Below, piece by piece: positions 17,034 to 26,900 of a stretch of 54,990 bases of DNA (position 1 is the first letter of the stretch; each line of letters begins with the position of its first letter). The DNA is from Dysgonamonadaceae bacterium (GTDB lineage Bacteria; Bacteroidota; Bacteroidia; Bacteroidales; Azobacteroidaceae): contig JAISYG010000037.1 in the NCBI GenBank assembly GCA_031270075.1, positions 1-54,990 of the forward strand. Reading direction: 5' to 3'. Under the pieces are notes generated by a model. The model ran no database searches, was not told where the DNA came from, and was given only the letters and a program-made list of their open reading frames with translations. Both the position numbers and the translations under genes were made by a program.

Positions 17034-17207
17034 TTAAAAGATTAGTACAATGTCATTACCGGCATCTTCGGCGGTGTTGTCTATCCACTCATCGGCTTCA
17101 ATACCTGTGTTGCCGAATCGGATCATATATTGTGTCTGGGCTACCACATCTTCCATTGCTATCCGGTAGATGATGATTTTCGGGGATACATACTGTTTCT
17201 TTTTCAT
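17034..17207 (-). CDS. Small peptide gene paired with fimbrillin-like lipoprotein (57 aa)
   Basis: The 57-aa product has no signal peptide or cysteine. It begins MKKKQYVSPKIIIYRI, continues with an AMEDVVAQT segment, and ends in an acidic stretch with DEWIDN followed by AGNDIVLIF. The last part of its frame is 13 bases ahead of the lipoprotein ATG, so the two are almost certainly co-transcribed. Two more genes of this shape precede the lipoproteins at 32012 and 51882 (31810-31974 and 54201-54464). All three share Y-x-x-P near the start, an acidic segment with a single W, and a hydrophobic terminus. I do not recognise the family; it could be a secreted or modified peptide, a fimbrial cap or an immunity-like partner. 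Confidence 0.65.
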   Translation of the reverse strand: MKKKQYVSPKIIIYRIAMEDVVAQTQYMIRFGNTGIEADEWIDNTAEDAGNDIVLIF

Positions 17208-17564
17208 TTTGTTCTGTTTTTATATTGTTTTATTTTGGAACGCGAATTACGCAAAGACACAAAGAAAAATTGGCGTGCATTGGCATAATTCGCGTAATTT
17301 GCGTTCTGCCATCCCGGAGATAAATATTAGTAATCCCCAGTCGCTTCGCTTCACTGGAGGTTACAAACATTGAACGCCTGCGGCGTTCGGAATGCATCCG
17401 GCCTGTGTTTATGTAACTTATTGAATAAAAACGGAATGGATGACGGAAAACCGGCAACACTATTCGAGAAGTTCTCAAATAATGCTTCGTATAGAAGCGA
17501 AAATCACGCCTATAATTGTAAAACACTTTACACATTTTACTAATTTATAACGATTTTACCGGGA

Positions 17565-17572
17565 CAAATATA
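17565..17572 (-). promoter_or_regulatory. -7 box for small peptide and lipoprotein operon
   Basis: The minus strand reads TATATTTG. It is the only good TAnnTTTG match upstream of the 57-aa gene and implies a leader of about 350 bases, unusually long. Confidence 0.4.
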
Positions 17573-17644
17573 CTTATTTTTTAATTTACAGTAAAATTTA
17601 TACCGAATTTTATTCATCAAAACCAATTTTCAGTATTATTTATT

Positions 17645-17652
17645 TAACTTTG
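17645..17652 (+). promoter_or_regulatory. -7 box of panB
   Basis: TAACTTTG lies 22 bases before the panB ATG. No TTTG is visible at -33. Confidence 0.55.
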
Positions 17653-17674
17653 CAGCCTAATTGAAGAACAGTTT

Positions 17675-18499
17675 ATGTCAACTTATTCAGAAGATACACG
17701 GATACGCAAAGTTACGACGCAACGCCTGCTCGAAATGAAGCAGCGCGGCGAAAAAATTTCCATGCTCACGGCCTACGATTACTCGATGGCTTCGATTATC
17801 GATCAGGCCGGGATGGACGTTGTTTTGGTGGGCGATTCGGCCGCCAATGTGATGGCGGGACACACCACTACGTTGCCCGTTACGCTCGACCAGATGATAT
17901 GGTATGCACAGGGAGTCCGGAAAGCCGTCAAACGCGCACTGATGGTGGTCGATTTGCCTTTCGGTTCCTATCAAGGCAATTCGAAAGAGGCGGTTTGTTC
18001 GGCCATCCGCATCATGAAGGAAACGGGCGCCGACGCCGTGAAAATGGAAGGCGGCGCCGAAATCCGGGAATCCGTCGAACGGATCCTGTCGGCCGGGATT
18101 CCGGTGATGGGGCATTTGGGACTGACGCCTCAATCCATCAACAAATTCGGCACTTACGCCGTTCGCGCCCAGGACGAAGTGGAAGCGCAAAAGCTCGTCG
18201 AAAATGCGAAACTGCTGGAAGCGCTGGGATGTTTCGGCATTGTACTGGAGAAAATACCGGCGCAATTGGGCAAGACGGTAGCCGAAACCCTATCCATTCC
18301 GCTTATCGGCATCGGCGCAGGCCCTTACGTAGACGGACAGGTACTGGTAATGCACGATATGCTCGGCATTAACAGGGAATTTTCGCCGCGTTTTCTGCGG
18401 CGGTACGCCGATTTGCATGCCACTATTAAAGATGCGGTGAAACAGTATATCCGGGATGTGAAAAGTCGCGATTTCCCCAATGAAAAAGAATCGTACTGA
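17675..18499 (+). CDS. panB: 3-methyl-2-oxobutanoate hydroxymethyltransferase PanB
   Basis: PanB makes ketopantoate from alpha-ketoisovalerate and methylene-tetrahydrofolate, the first step of pantothenate and coenzyme A synthesis. The 274-aa cytoplasmic protein has [13 protein letters not shown] near residue 28, the metal-binding Asp in [15 protein letters not shown] (D near 50), KMEGGAE and [14 protein letters not shown] (a PanB signature), and [15 protein letters not shown]. Length is normal. Its TGA overlaps the ATG of nspC by one base, so the two are translationally coupled, which links coenzyme and polyamine synthesis only by operon membership. Confidence 0.97.
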   Translation: MSTYSEDTRIRKVTTQRLLEMKQRGEKISMLTAYDYSMASIIDQAGMDVVLVGDSAANVMAGHTTTLPVTLDQMIWYAQGVRKAVKRALMVVDLPFGSYQGNSKEAVCSAIRIMKETGADAVKMEGGAEIRESVERILSAGIPVMGHLGLTPQSINKFGTYAVRAQDEVEAQKLVENAKLLEALGCFGIVLEKIPAQLGKTVAETLSIPLIGIGAGPYVDGQVLVMHDMLGINREFSPRFLRRYADLHATIKDAVKQYIRDVKSRDFPNEKESY

Positions 18500-19641
18500 T
18501 GATTGATTTCGCTCAAATACCCTCGCCGGCTTATGTGCTGGACGAAGCCTTGCTTCGCCGGAATCTCTTTCTCATCCGGTCGGTGAAAGAGCGTACAGGG
18601 ATAAATATTATTTTAGCATTCAAAGCTTTCGCCCTCTGGAAATCATTTCCCATCATCAAGGAATACATCGATTACTCTACCGCCAGTTCGCCTTGGGAAG
18701 CACAACTGGCGATGGAAGAAATGGGCAACAAAGCCCATACCTATTCGCCGGCTTATACCGAAAAAGATTTTCCCGTTATCAAGGCTTGCAGTTCACACAT
18801 TACCTTTAATTCCTTAGCGCAATTCCGACGATTTTACAAGGACACGCTCCATCATCCGACGCCGATTTCCTGTGGTTTACGCATCAATCCCGAATATTCG
18901 GAAGTCGCAACCGATTTGTACAATCCGGCGGCTCCGGGCTCGCGATTGGGCATTGTACGGGAAGAATTGGAGGATCAGCTCCCGGAAGGCGTCGAAGGCT
19001 TGCATTTCCACACTTTGTGCGAATCTTCTTCCTATGCCTTGGAACATACTTTGGAACGGGTGGAAGCTACATTCGGCGACTTTCTCCCTCAAATACAATG
19101 GCTGAATATGGGCGGCGGCCACTTGATAACCCACAACGACTACGATGTAGAACATCTGATTCGTATACTGCAAACGTTTCAAAAGAAATACCCGAACTTG
19201 GAAATTATCCTGGAACCGGGCGCCGCTTTCGTTTGGCAAACCGGCGTATTGGTGGCTTCTGTTGTGGATATTGTGCGCAACAAAGGCATCCAAACAGCCA
19301 TTCTCGATATTTCTTTTACCTGCCATGCGCCCGACTGTCTGGAAATGCCTTACAAACCGGTAATACGTGGAGCCTATCAGGAACCGGTAACCGGAAAACC
19401 GACTTACCGTTTGGGTGGAAATTCTTGCCTGAGCGGCGATTTTATCGGCGATTGGTCGTTCGATACCGAATTACAACCCGGCGACAAAATTGTTTTTGAA
19501 GATATGATTCATTACACCATCGTCAAAACTACGATGTTTAACGGCATCTCTCATCCGGATGTATATCTTTGGAAAGCCGATGATAGCCTGGAAGTTTATC
19601 GCCGTTTTACTTATGAAGATTATAAGCACCGGATGTGTTGA
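18499..19641 (+). CDS. nspC: Carboxynorspermidine decarboxylase NspC
   Basis: NspC decarboxylates carboxyspermidine or carboxynorspermidine in the aspartate-semialdehyde route to spermidine found in gut Bacteroidales. The 380-aa PLP enzyme has the alanine racemase-like fold. The Schiff-base lysine is Lys42 in ILAFKAFALW. LHFHTLCESS, NMGGGHLIT and LEPGAAFVWQTGVLV mark the PLP phosphate loop. LGGNSCLSGDFIGDWSF is the decarboxylase signature with the catalytic Cys. It overlaps panB by one base and converges with the M16 gene. The partner NspB/Lys1-type dehydrogenase is not in this window. Confidence 0.95.
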   Translation: MIDFAQIPSPAYVLDEALLRRNLFLIRSVKERTGINIILAFKAFALWKSFPIIKEYIDYSTASSPWEAQLAMEEMGNKAHTYSPAYTEKDFPVIKACSSHITFNSLAQFRRFYKDTLHHPTPISCGLRINPEYSEVATDLYNPAAPGSRLGIVREELEDQLPEGVEGLHFHTLCESSSYALEHTLERVEATFGDFLPQIQWLNMGGGHLITHNDYDVEHLIRILQTFQKKYPNLEIILEPGAAFVWQTGVLVASVVDIVRNKGIQTAILDISFTCHAPDCLEMPYKPVIRGAYQEPVTGKPTYRLGGNSCLSGDFIGDWSFDTELQPGDKIVFEDMIHYTIVKTTMFNGISHPDVYLWKADDSLEVYRRFTYEDYKHRMC

Positions 19642-19673
19642 CCGGCCTTGATCGCCGGATCGACGATTATGCT

Positions 19674-20915
19674 TTACTCAAAAATCAATCGAAACAACTG
19701 TTTTTCATCGAATACCTCATTCGCTATTTCCAATAACAGGGAAGGAGTCAAGGTGTCCAGCTTGGCATACATTTCCGGTAAAGTATTGTATTTGTTGTAA
19801 TGCAGAAAACTTTTTCCCAGTCCCAACGCCACATTCTCGCGATGGTCGTTTGAAATGCCCATTTGTCCTTTCAACTGTTTGATCGAAGCATTTAATTGCA
19901 AAGAAGACAACGATTGATCACGCAATTTTCGCAACTCTTTATCCATTAACCGGAGGCATTGTTGTACCGATTCACGGTCGCAACCGAAATAAATATTGAA
20001 AACGCCGGTATCGGTATAAGAGGTAGTAATCGAATCGACCGTATACACCAGTCCCCGTTTTTCGCGCAATGAAATATTCAAACGGCTGTTCATTCCCGGA
20101 CCACCCAACAGATTGTTTAGCAGAAACAAACCGATTCGTTTGTCCTCGTGCAATCCATACCCCCGACTCCCGACCATTACATGCGATTGATGTAAATCTT
20201 TCGTTATCGTCTTCTGTTCCGGCTCCACCGGTTTCGGTTCGATCCTTTTCCGCTGCATCCCCTGCACCCCACCTTTCGGTATTTCGCCCAAATATTTTCC
20301 GGCTAAACGAATGATTTCCGGCCAGGGCGTTTTCCCGTAAAAGAAGAAAACCATGTTTTCGGGATGATAAAAAGTGCCGGTAAAACTGCGGCAAGTAGCG
20401 GAAGTAATGGTCCGAAGGCTTGTTTCGTTTCCCAAAATCAGGTGTCCCATTTCGCTGCCCGCGAACAGCAGGTTTTCAAACTCGTCGGCGATGGCTTCGG
20501 AAGGGTTGTCTTCATACGAACGGATTTCATCCAGTATCACATCCCTTTCCCTATCGATTTCCGTTTCGGGAAATTGCGAATGGAAGGCTAAATCCGACAG
20601 CAGTTCGATGGCGCGTTCCGTATCACCGGCCAAGCAAATGGTGTACAGGAAAGTTTCTTCCTTCGTGGTGTAGGCATTCAGTTCGCCGCCCACGCTTTCC
20701 ATCCGGTTGAGGATATGCCATGATTTCCGTTTCGCCGTACCTTTAAATAACATGTGTTCCACAAAATGTGCCAAACCGGATTGCTCGGATGGTTCATCGC
20801 GCGTTCCGGCATGGATGGCCAGTCCACAGTAAGACACTGCCGAGGTAGAGGGCAGATAAACCATCCGCAGGCCGTTGGGCAGGGTAGAAGAAGCAATGGG
20901 TGTATTTACAGGCAT
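19674..20915 (-). CDS. M16 family zinc metallopeptidase
   Basis: M16 peptidases (pitrilysin, mitochondrial processing type) cleave peptides in a clamshell of two domains. The 413-aa protein has the inverted zinc motif HFVEH at 50-54. Glu130 in ERDVILDEI lies 76 residues on and is the third ligand. A PGMNSRLNISLREKRGLVYTV segment belongs to the second domain's R/Y pair. The start at 20915 gives MPVNTPIASSTLPNGLR. A longer frame reaching 21467 reads through the neighbouring gene antisense to homology and is rejected. It overlaps the end of the DUF4874/DUF4832 gene by 10 bases. No signal peptide is seen, so it is probably cytoplasmic. Confidence 0.92.
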   Translation of the reverse strand: MPVNTPIASSTLPNGLRMVYLPSTSAVSYCGLAIHAGTRDEPSEQSGLAHFVEHMLFKGTAKRKSWHILNRMESVGGELNAYTTKEETFLYTICLAGDTERAIELLSDLAFHSQFPETEIDRERDVILDEIRSYEDNPSEAIADEFENLLFAGSEMGHLILGNETSLRTITSATCRSFTGTFYHPENMVFFFYGKTPWPEIIRLAGKYLGEIPKGGVQGMQRKRIEPKPVEPEQKTITKDLHQSHVMVGSRGYGLHEDKRIGLFLLNNLLGGPGMNSRLNISLREKRGLVYTVDSITTSYTDTGVFNIYFGCDRESVQQCLRLMDKELRKLRDQSLSSLQLNASIKQLKGQMGISNDHRENVALGLGKSFLHYNKYNTLPEMYAKLDTLTPSLLLEIANEVFDEKQLFRLIFE

Positions 20916-22486
20916 ATTTCTCCGATTATATTGACTGTTCGGGTTTGTTCGGCATTTGTCCAGTGGGTAACGACGCCGTTGTCTAACGCAAACTTCACCG
21001 CATAAGCGGCTTTGTTGTGAGCAGTTTCCTGATTGTCGGCAATCCAAAGCCCTACTTTGTAGGTTCCGGGAGCGACTGCGGGCGAAACGGTTCCGGCAAT
21101 GGTATGTGTCAGTAGTTCGACGGGATTTCCTTTGGCAAAGGGTTGCCAGTCTTTCGGGTTTACGCCGGTCAATTCGATTTCTTTCGCTATTTGTCCGGCT
21201 TCGTCGATTAAGACTAAGTAAACGGTTTTCGGATTCAGTACGGTGGCGAAACCGGTGTTGTTCAGTTTCAAGTCGTATGTCAGATTGCCGTTCTCCGCCC
21301 GCACGGATGACGTGTTCAGCAAATTGAGCCGGTATCCCAAATGGTCGCGGACAAACTGATAGAATGAACGAAGCACAATCTCGCCCGCTTCGTTTTTGAA
21401 ATAATCTTCGTCGAAAAAGATATTGTTTTTCTGCAATTTTTCGGGATAAATGTTGACCGTTTTCCAATACGTAATGTTATCGGCAAAATTCTGGGTAATA
21501 TCCAAGGTCGTATAATGATGGTCTTTCAGGACTTTCAATACGGTATCGGGGTTCATCAGAATATCGAATCCCCAAGGCGGACCTTCGTTGTAAGGAATTT
21601 CGCCCCGCATGTAAAAAGTAAAGGATTCGTCTTTTACGCGGTTGTACCCGGCGTCGTTCATACAATAATCGCTGCTTCCGCAGTTTTTCAGTCCGGTTGT
21701 GAAATAGTCGTTGGCAAAACCGATGCGGGTCAGTTGCGCCGCAGTTAAAACCGATTTTAGATTATCCTTTATATGATTGTAACGCACAACCATCCCATAA
21801 CCATCGGGAAGATAACCCAACAGCGTTTTGGCGATGCTAATGTTATTTTCCGTAGAATATCCGGGCGTCCATTCGCCCCAAGTGCCTATCAATCCGGCTT
21901 CCACCACTGAAATAACATCCATATTAGCCTGTATCAATGGTTTTAATTGATTGAGATGAGCAATAGTGCGGTTATATCCGGGATTCTCTCCGCCGTGTCC
22001 ATTTCCGATGCGTCCGTTGTCGCGGCTGTAGGCAAAACGCAGGATGGCTTTTACGTTGTGCGCCCGTAAACCGTCAAAAAGGATTTGTATATTATCCAAG
22101 CCTGCTTGCGTTATATCTTTATCCCAAAAAGAAGTCAGGTAAATATACAGCTGCGTGAGCGTGATAGAATCGCCCTGCGATTGGAAATCGGCGTTGCGGG
22201 TATCCATAAATCCGTCGGGATAGGCTTCGTCGCCTACCTGTCCCTGTCCGGCACCTCGGCCGTAGGGGTTGAGTATCACTCCGGCTTCGTCCATCACCTG
22301 ATAAATGGATTCGAGGTGAAAGCCCCGGTCGGGATTAGCCAAAGGCGTTATGGGTACCATTTCCTGACGAGCCACCGACGACAGGAACAGCCTTTGTTGT
22401 TGTGCAGAAGTGTTTGTACACAATACAGGAAGACAAAAGGCGAAGAGCAAAAGGCGAAAGGTGGAAATAAATTTTTTCATCGACAT
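20906..22486 (-). CDS. Secreted DUF4874/DUF4832 protein, TIM-barrel-like
   Basis: The 526-aa protein begins with a signal peptide (to about residue 28) and has NPDRGFHLESIYQVMDE, LYIYLTSFWDKDI, and AILRFAYSRDNGRIG with VVEAGLIGTWGEW. These match a DUF4874 domain (about 50-220, barrel-like) and a DUF4832 domain after it. Some relatives are near carbohydrate-degrading genes, but no catalytic role is proven. The final ~100 residues look like a beta-sandwich (Ig-type). Its ATG directly follows the stop of the upstream gene (TAA then ATG), so translation is coupled; a second ATG two codons in is also possible. Role is inferred as extracellular glycan processing or binding. Confidence 0.78.
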   Translation of the reverse strand: MSMKKFISTFRLLLFAFCLPVLCTNTSAQQQRLFLSSVARQEMVPITPLANPDRGFHLESIYQVMDEAGVILNPYGRGAGQGQVGDEAYPDGFMDTRNADFQSQGDSITLTQLYIYLTSFWDKDITQAGLDNIQILFDGLRAHNVKAILRFAYSRDNGRIGNGHGGENPGYNRTIAHLNQLKPLIQANMDVISVVEAGLIGTWGEWTPGYSTENNISIAKTLLGYLPDGYGMVVRYNHIKDNLKSVLTAAQLTRIGFANDYFTTGLKNCGSSDYCMNDAGYNRVKDESFTFYMRGEIPYNEGPPWGFDILMNPDTVLKVLKDHHYTTLDITQNFADNITYWKTVNIYPEKLQKNNIFFDEDYFKNEAGEIVLRSFYQFVRDHLGYRLNLLNTSSVRAENGNLTYDLKLNNTGFATVLNPKTVYLVLIDEAGQIAKEIELTGVNPKDWQPFAKGNPVELLTHTIAGTVSPAVAPGTYKVGLWIADNQETAHNKAAYAVKFALDNGVVTHWTNAEQTRTVNIIGEICL

Positions 22487-23716
22487 TTATTTTACAACTA
22501 TTTTAGATGTTTGATTGTTCACTGTAACTAAGTAGATACCGGTAGACAAACGGGTGTTTCGTTTCATTTCTATTCCCTGCAAATTCCGGATAACGTAGTC
22601 GTTACTTCCTTCGACAATGATCTGTTTCTCTCTGGAATAGATACGCAAATGTTCTGTCGGCAGCGGGTGTATGGCAGAGAAGACGTCCGCCTTTTTCAGT
22701 ATCCAGGCGAAGCCGGTGTCTTTGGTATTTTCGTCCAACAGCCAGTCGGGTTGTGATTGTCCCCTGTTGGAAGCGTTCAGATAGCGCGTTACGCCGTCGT
22801 TTTCCGTGCCGTAGATTTCAAACTGCTTTCCGCCCAAGTATCGCGTAAGCCATCCGTTGCTCTGTTCCGGTTGATCGGTCGATTGCGTAAAACGATAACC
22901 TTCACTGTAAACCGATTGCGTTTGAATGATATTTCCGGTAGCTTTGTTGATGAAGTGGATACGTTTATCGCCCGAAACATTGCTTTTCCGTACGGCTTTC
23001 CACAACTGCCTGTCGTTGTTCGCCACAATGTTGCTCAGGGCGAAGGATTCCGACATATTGTCGTCCACGACATCCGTAATCCCTTTGTCCACGTATTCCG
23101 GTTTTGCGCTGGTAATGAAATACCAAACGGGATGATCGTCCAAGCTGATTTCAATCGTGAAGTCTTCGTATAAAATAAATCGGAAGCGGGAATTGGGAGT
23201 GCCGTTATAGCCCGAATTTTCAAACATGATGGCGTAATTCCGATTATCCCAATTGTTGGCTTGATGAGCGTAAATCTTGGAAGCGTCGCCTCCTGTTGGC
23301 GCAACGGTTGCTTTGATATTGTACCAATCGCCGCTTTTACTCCATTGCCATCGGGTAACGGGATGGTCGCTCAAAGCGCCGACCGTGATGCTTTTGGATG
23401 AATTATAGGTAACATCCAGTTTTTTGCCGGTGGCTCTGTTAAAGATGATATAACTGTCGCCGCTTTGCTCGAAGCGCCACAATTGATTGTCGATTTCGGA
23501 AGGGCTTGCCATAGATATCGCCCGTCCGTAGACTTGCGTGCCAACGACGGTAAATACGCGGTCGGCGCGTTCGTTTTCGCCCTGCACTTGAATATAGTAC
23601 CAAATCGGATCGGCGGCCGTACTGGTAATCGGAACTTGTGCATTAACAATGGGAAAATAAAATATAAATAGTATTAAAAACAAAACAACAAATAAAAATT
23701 TCTTTTCTATCTTCAT
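22487..23716 (-). CDS. T9SS-exported protein with ricin-B-like lectin repeats
   Basis: The 409-aa product has a signal peptide (about 1-27, ending VNAQ). Two QxW-type beta-trefoil-like modules follow, shown by DNQLWRFEQSG with TGKKLDV, and NDRQLWKAVRKS with KATGNIIQ. The C-terminus, LRIYSREKQIIVEG through GIYLVTVNNQTSKIVVK, is a type A T9SS sorting domain, the Por secretion signal that exports and attaches cargo. The start at 23716 gives MKIEKKFLF; a longer ATG lies at 23752. First gene of the operon with the DUF4874/DUF4832 and M16 genes, with a promoter at 23785-23792. Probably a carbohydrate-binding surface protein. No hydrolase domain is visible. Confidence 0.78.
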   Translation of the reverse strand: MKIEKKFLFVVLFLILFIFYFPIVNAQVPITSTAADPIWYYIQVQGENERADRVFTVVGTQVYGRAISMASPSEIDNQLWRFEQSGDSYIIFNRATGKKLDVTYNSSKSITVGALSDHPVTRWQWSKSGDWYNIKATVAPTGGDASKIYAHQANNWDNRNYAIMFENSGYNGTPNSRFRFILYEDFTIEISLDDHPVWYFITSAKPEYVDKGITDVVDDNMSESFALSNIVANNDRQLWKAVRKSNVSGDKRIHFINKATGNIIQTQSVYSEGYRFTQSTDQPEQSNGWLTRYLGGKQFEIYGTENDGVTRYLNASNRGQSQPDWLLDENTKDTGFAWILKKADVFSAIHPLPTEHLRIYSREKQIIVEGSNDYVIRNLQGIEMKRNTRLSTGIYLVTVNNQTSKIVVK

Positions 23717-23784
23717 ATTTTTCACAAAAGAATATAAGTGTTTAATTATCAACGATTTTCTATTTCACGAAAATTATATTTCAG

Positions 23785-23792
23785 CAAAGGTA
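23785..23792 (-). promoter_or_regulatory. -7 box of T9SS-cargo operon
   Basis: The minus strand reads TACCTTTG, 69 bases before the 23716 start. It faces a divergent promoter at 23862. Confidence 0.6.
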
Positions 23793-23861
23793 ATACAAAA
23801 AAAAGAAACTGCAACAAGTTCGCCACATTATATGGTTATTATAATTTCCAATTCTTTTTAC

Positions 23862-23869
23862 TATCTTTG
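23862..23869 (+). promoter_or_regulatory. -7 box of DUF2723 operon
   Basis: TATCTTTG lies 53 bases before the ATG of the DUF2723 gene, with the expected start near 23876. Confidence 0.6.
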
Positions 23870-23921
23870 CCCCTCAAAGTAAGCCTTCGAATGCTAAATC
23901 GAAAAAATAAATAAATACAAT

Positions 23922-26900
23922 ATGAAGAAATATCAATGGGCAAACAACATTCTCGGATGGGTTGTATTTGCCATTGCGGCAGTCGTATATTTGATTACCA
24001 TTGAGCCAACAGCCAGTTTTTGGGATTGTGGCGAATTCATTGCTTCGGCTTATAAACTGGAAGTAGGCCACCCGCCCGGGGCGCCTATTTTTATGTTGAT
24101 GGGTAATTTGGCTTCGCATTTCGCTTCCGAACCTTCGCAGGTATCGTGGATGCTGAACGCACTTTCCGCTATTTTCAGCGCACTGACTATTCTGTTTCTT
24201 TTCTGGACTATTACGCACCTGATGCGGAAAATCGTAACGGCAAACAACCCAACCGGCGATCGGCAGGAAATGACGTTAGCCCAAATGATCGCTGTTCTCG
24301 GAGCCGGAACCGTGGGCGCATTGGCCTACGCTTTTTCCGATACATTCTGGTTCTCGGCCGTTGAAGGCGAAGTGTATGCTTTTTCCTCTCTGATGACTGC
24401 CGTCGTATTCTGGCTTATCCTTAAATGGGAGGATGTAGCCGACGAACCACATTCCAACCGCTGGCTTATCCTCATCGCTTACCTGATGGGCGTTTCCGTA
24501 GCGATACACCTCTTGAATCTACTTTGTATTCCCGCCATTGTACTCGTATATTATTTCCGCAAAACAAAAAATCCCAACTGGAAAGGCGCTGCTATTGCTT
24601 TACTCATTTCATTCGGTATTCTGGTAGCTATCCTTTACGGCCTTATTCAAGGATTGGTGGAAGTCGCCGGTTGGTTTGAACTGCTGTTTGTCAATCAATT
24701 TCATTTGCCTTACAATTCCGGAGTAGGATTCTATATGGCGCTGATCTTCGGCGTACTGGCATGGGGCATTTGGGAAACCATGCGCGACGCCCGTAATCCG
24801 AAACGGGCAAAAACAGCCTTTCTCCTCGCTATCGTCTTATTGGGCATCCCTTTCATGGGAAGCGGAATCGGATTGGGCATCTGTATTATCATCGCCCTGA
24901 CAATCTATTTGTTTGCATCTAAAAAAATCAATCCGGTAGCGCTAAACTCTATTCTGATTGGTTTATTGGTGATTACCATCGGCTATTCGTCTTATGCCCT
25001 GATTATGATTCGCTCAGCGGCCAATACTCCAATGGATCAAAATTCGCCGGAAGATATTTTCACCTTGCGCGATTACCTGAGCCGGGAACAGTACGGCGAA
25101 ACGCCTTTATTTTACGGGCAAACATTTGTATCCGAAATTAAATACGAAACCAAAGGAAATGTATGGGAAGCCGCTACTGTCGATGAAGGCCCTGTTTGGG
25201 GACAAGTGGCCAAACACGACCCTTCCGAACCCGACCGCTACTACGAAGCGGATAGGAAAAAACGTCTTGTTTACGTAGATGAATTAAATATGCTGTTTCC
25301 TCGCATGTATAGCAAAATGGACAATCATATACAAGGATACAAGGAATGGTCGGATTTTAAGGGTCGTCGCGTACGGGTATCTTCTCCGCAAGGTTCAAAA
25401 TGGGTAGTCAAGCCGACTTTCGGCGAAAACCTGCGCTATTTTTTCAATTATCAGGTCAATTTCATGTATTGGCGTTATTTCATGTGGAATTTTTCCGGAC
25501 GGCAAAACGATATACAGGGAAACGGCGAGGTATCGAACGGAAACTGGATTACCGGAATTTCCTTTTTAGACCAATACCGCGTAGGGCCGCAGGACGATAT
25601 GCCGGACAGCATTGCAAAAAACAAAGGCCATAACAAGTATTATATGCTGCCCCTGTTGCTGGGACTGGTGGGTATTTTCTTCCAGGTCTATTCGGGACAA
25701 AAGGGCACCGAGCAGTTTTGGGTTACTTTCCTGCTGTTCTTTATGACCGGCCTGGCTATTGTGGTGTACCTGAATCAGCCGCCTTTTCAGCCTCGCGAAC
25801 GGGACTATGCTTACGCCGGTTCGTTCTATGCCTTCTGTATCTGGATTGGCATCGGTGTCGGCGGAGTCATCAAAGGGTTACAACGCATCCGACAATTGCC
25901 GGATACGGCGACAGCGGCATTGGGCGTTGCGCTTTGCTTGCTTATTCCCCTGCAAATGGTATCGCAAACATGGGACGACCACGATCGCTCGAACCGTTAC
26001 GTTGCCCGCGATTTCGGTATGAATTACCTGACCACCTGCGAACCCAACGCCATCATTTTTACTAACGGCGATAACGATACGTTCCCGCTCTGGTACGCTC
26101 AGGAAGTGGAAGACTACCGGACGGATGTGCGGGTCTGCAACCTGAGCTACCTGCAAACCGATTGGTATATCGACCAGATGAAGCGTCAGGCCTATGAATC
26201 CGAACCGCTTCCCATCCGATGGAAAAAATACGAATATGTGAAAGGTAAACACGAAGCAGCTTATGTGCTGAACGAATACACCGAAATGCCGGTAAGCGAA
26301 GTACTGAACCGCATCAAATCGGAAAACGTACGCGACAAACGGGTGCCGGGGTACAGTCAGGAGATGGATAATGTCCCAACCTACAACATCAAAATCCCGG
26401 TCGATTCGGATGCTGTAATGGCCGCCGGCTTAATCAAACCGGAAAACAGTGCATGGATTCCGCCCTACATGCTCGTCGATTTGGGCGATCAACGGAACGA
26501 AAACGGCGATTTGATCTCCCGTGCAAAAAATTACCTCGGCAAACACGAAATAATGATACTCGAAATGCTGAAAAACAATTCCGACTGGAAACGTCCGATC
26601 TATTTCGCCACTACCGTAGGACCGGATATGTATATGCGTTTGGAGCGTTATTTCCGGCAAGACGGAGTGGCTTACCGCGTCCTGCCGTTCGAAGTAGCAC
26701 AATACCAACCGATGGATCCGGATATTGTATATGATAATGTAATGAATAAATACAAATACGGCAATCTGGAACAACCGGGACTGTATCTGGACGAAAACAG
26801 TATTCGGATGGCCGGTACGTTCCGGACAATCTTCGGCCGCTTGGCCAAAACACTGGCCGAGCAGGGCGATAGCGTGAGGACAGAAAAGGTTGCCGACCAT

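Larger units (their letters stand above)
17208..17675. other. Divergent intergenic region with dispersed repeat
   Basis: This 467-base region has no convincing gene. It carries a minus-strand -7 box (TATATTTG at 17565-17572), which would give the small-peptide operon a leader of about 350 bases, and the panB promoter (TAACTTTG at 17645-17652). The stretch 17236-17325 resembles 54525-54605, and 17341-17353 (TCGCTTCGCTTCA) recurs at 30101-30113. An open frame at 17230-17535 on the minus strand is repeat-derived and not a gene. Confidence 0.6.

Noticed and set aside
17230..17535. 101-codon minus-strand frame
   Set aside because: The protein (with MFVTSSEAKRLG) comes from the dispersed intergenic repeat, not a gene.
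20916..21467. N-terminal extension of the M16 peptidase frame
   Set aside because: The extra ~180 residues are Arg-rich and read antisense to homology within the DUF4874/DUF4832 gene; the M16 fold begins at MPVNTPIASS.
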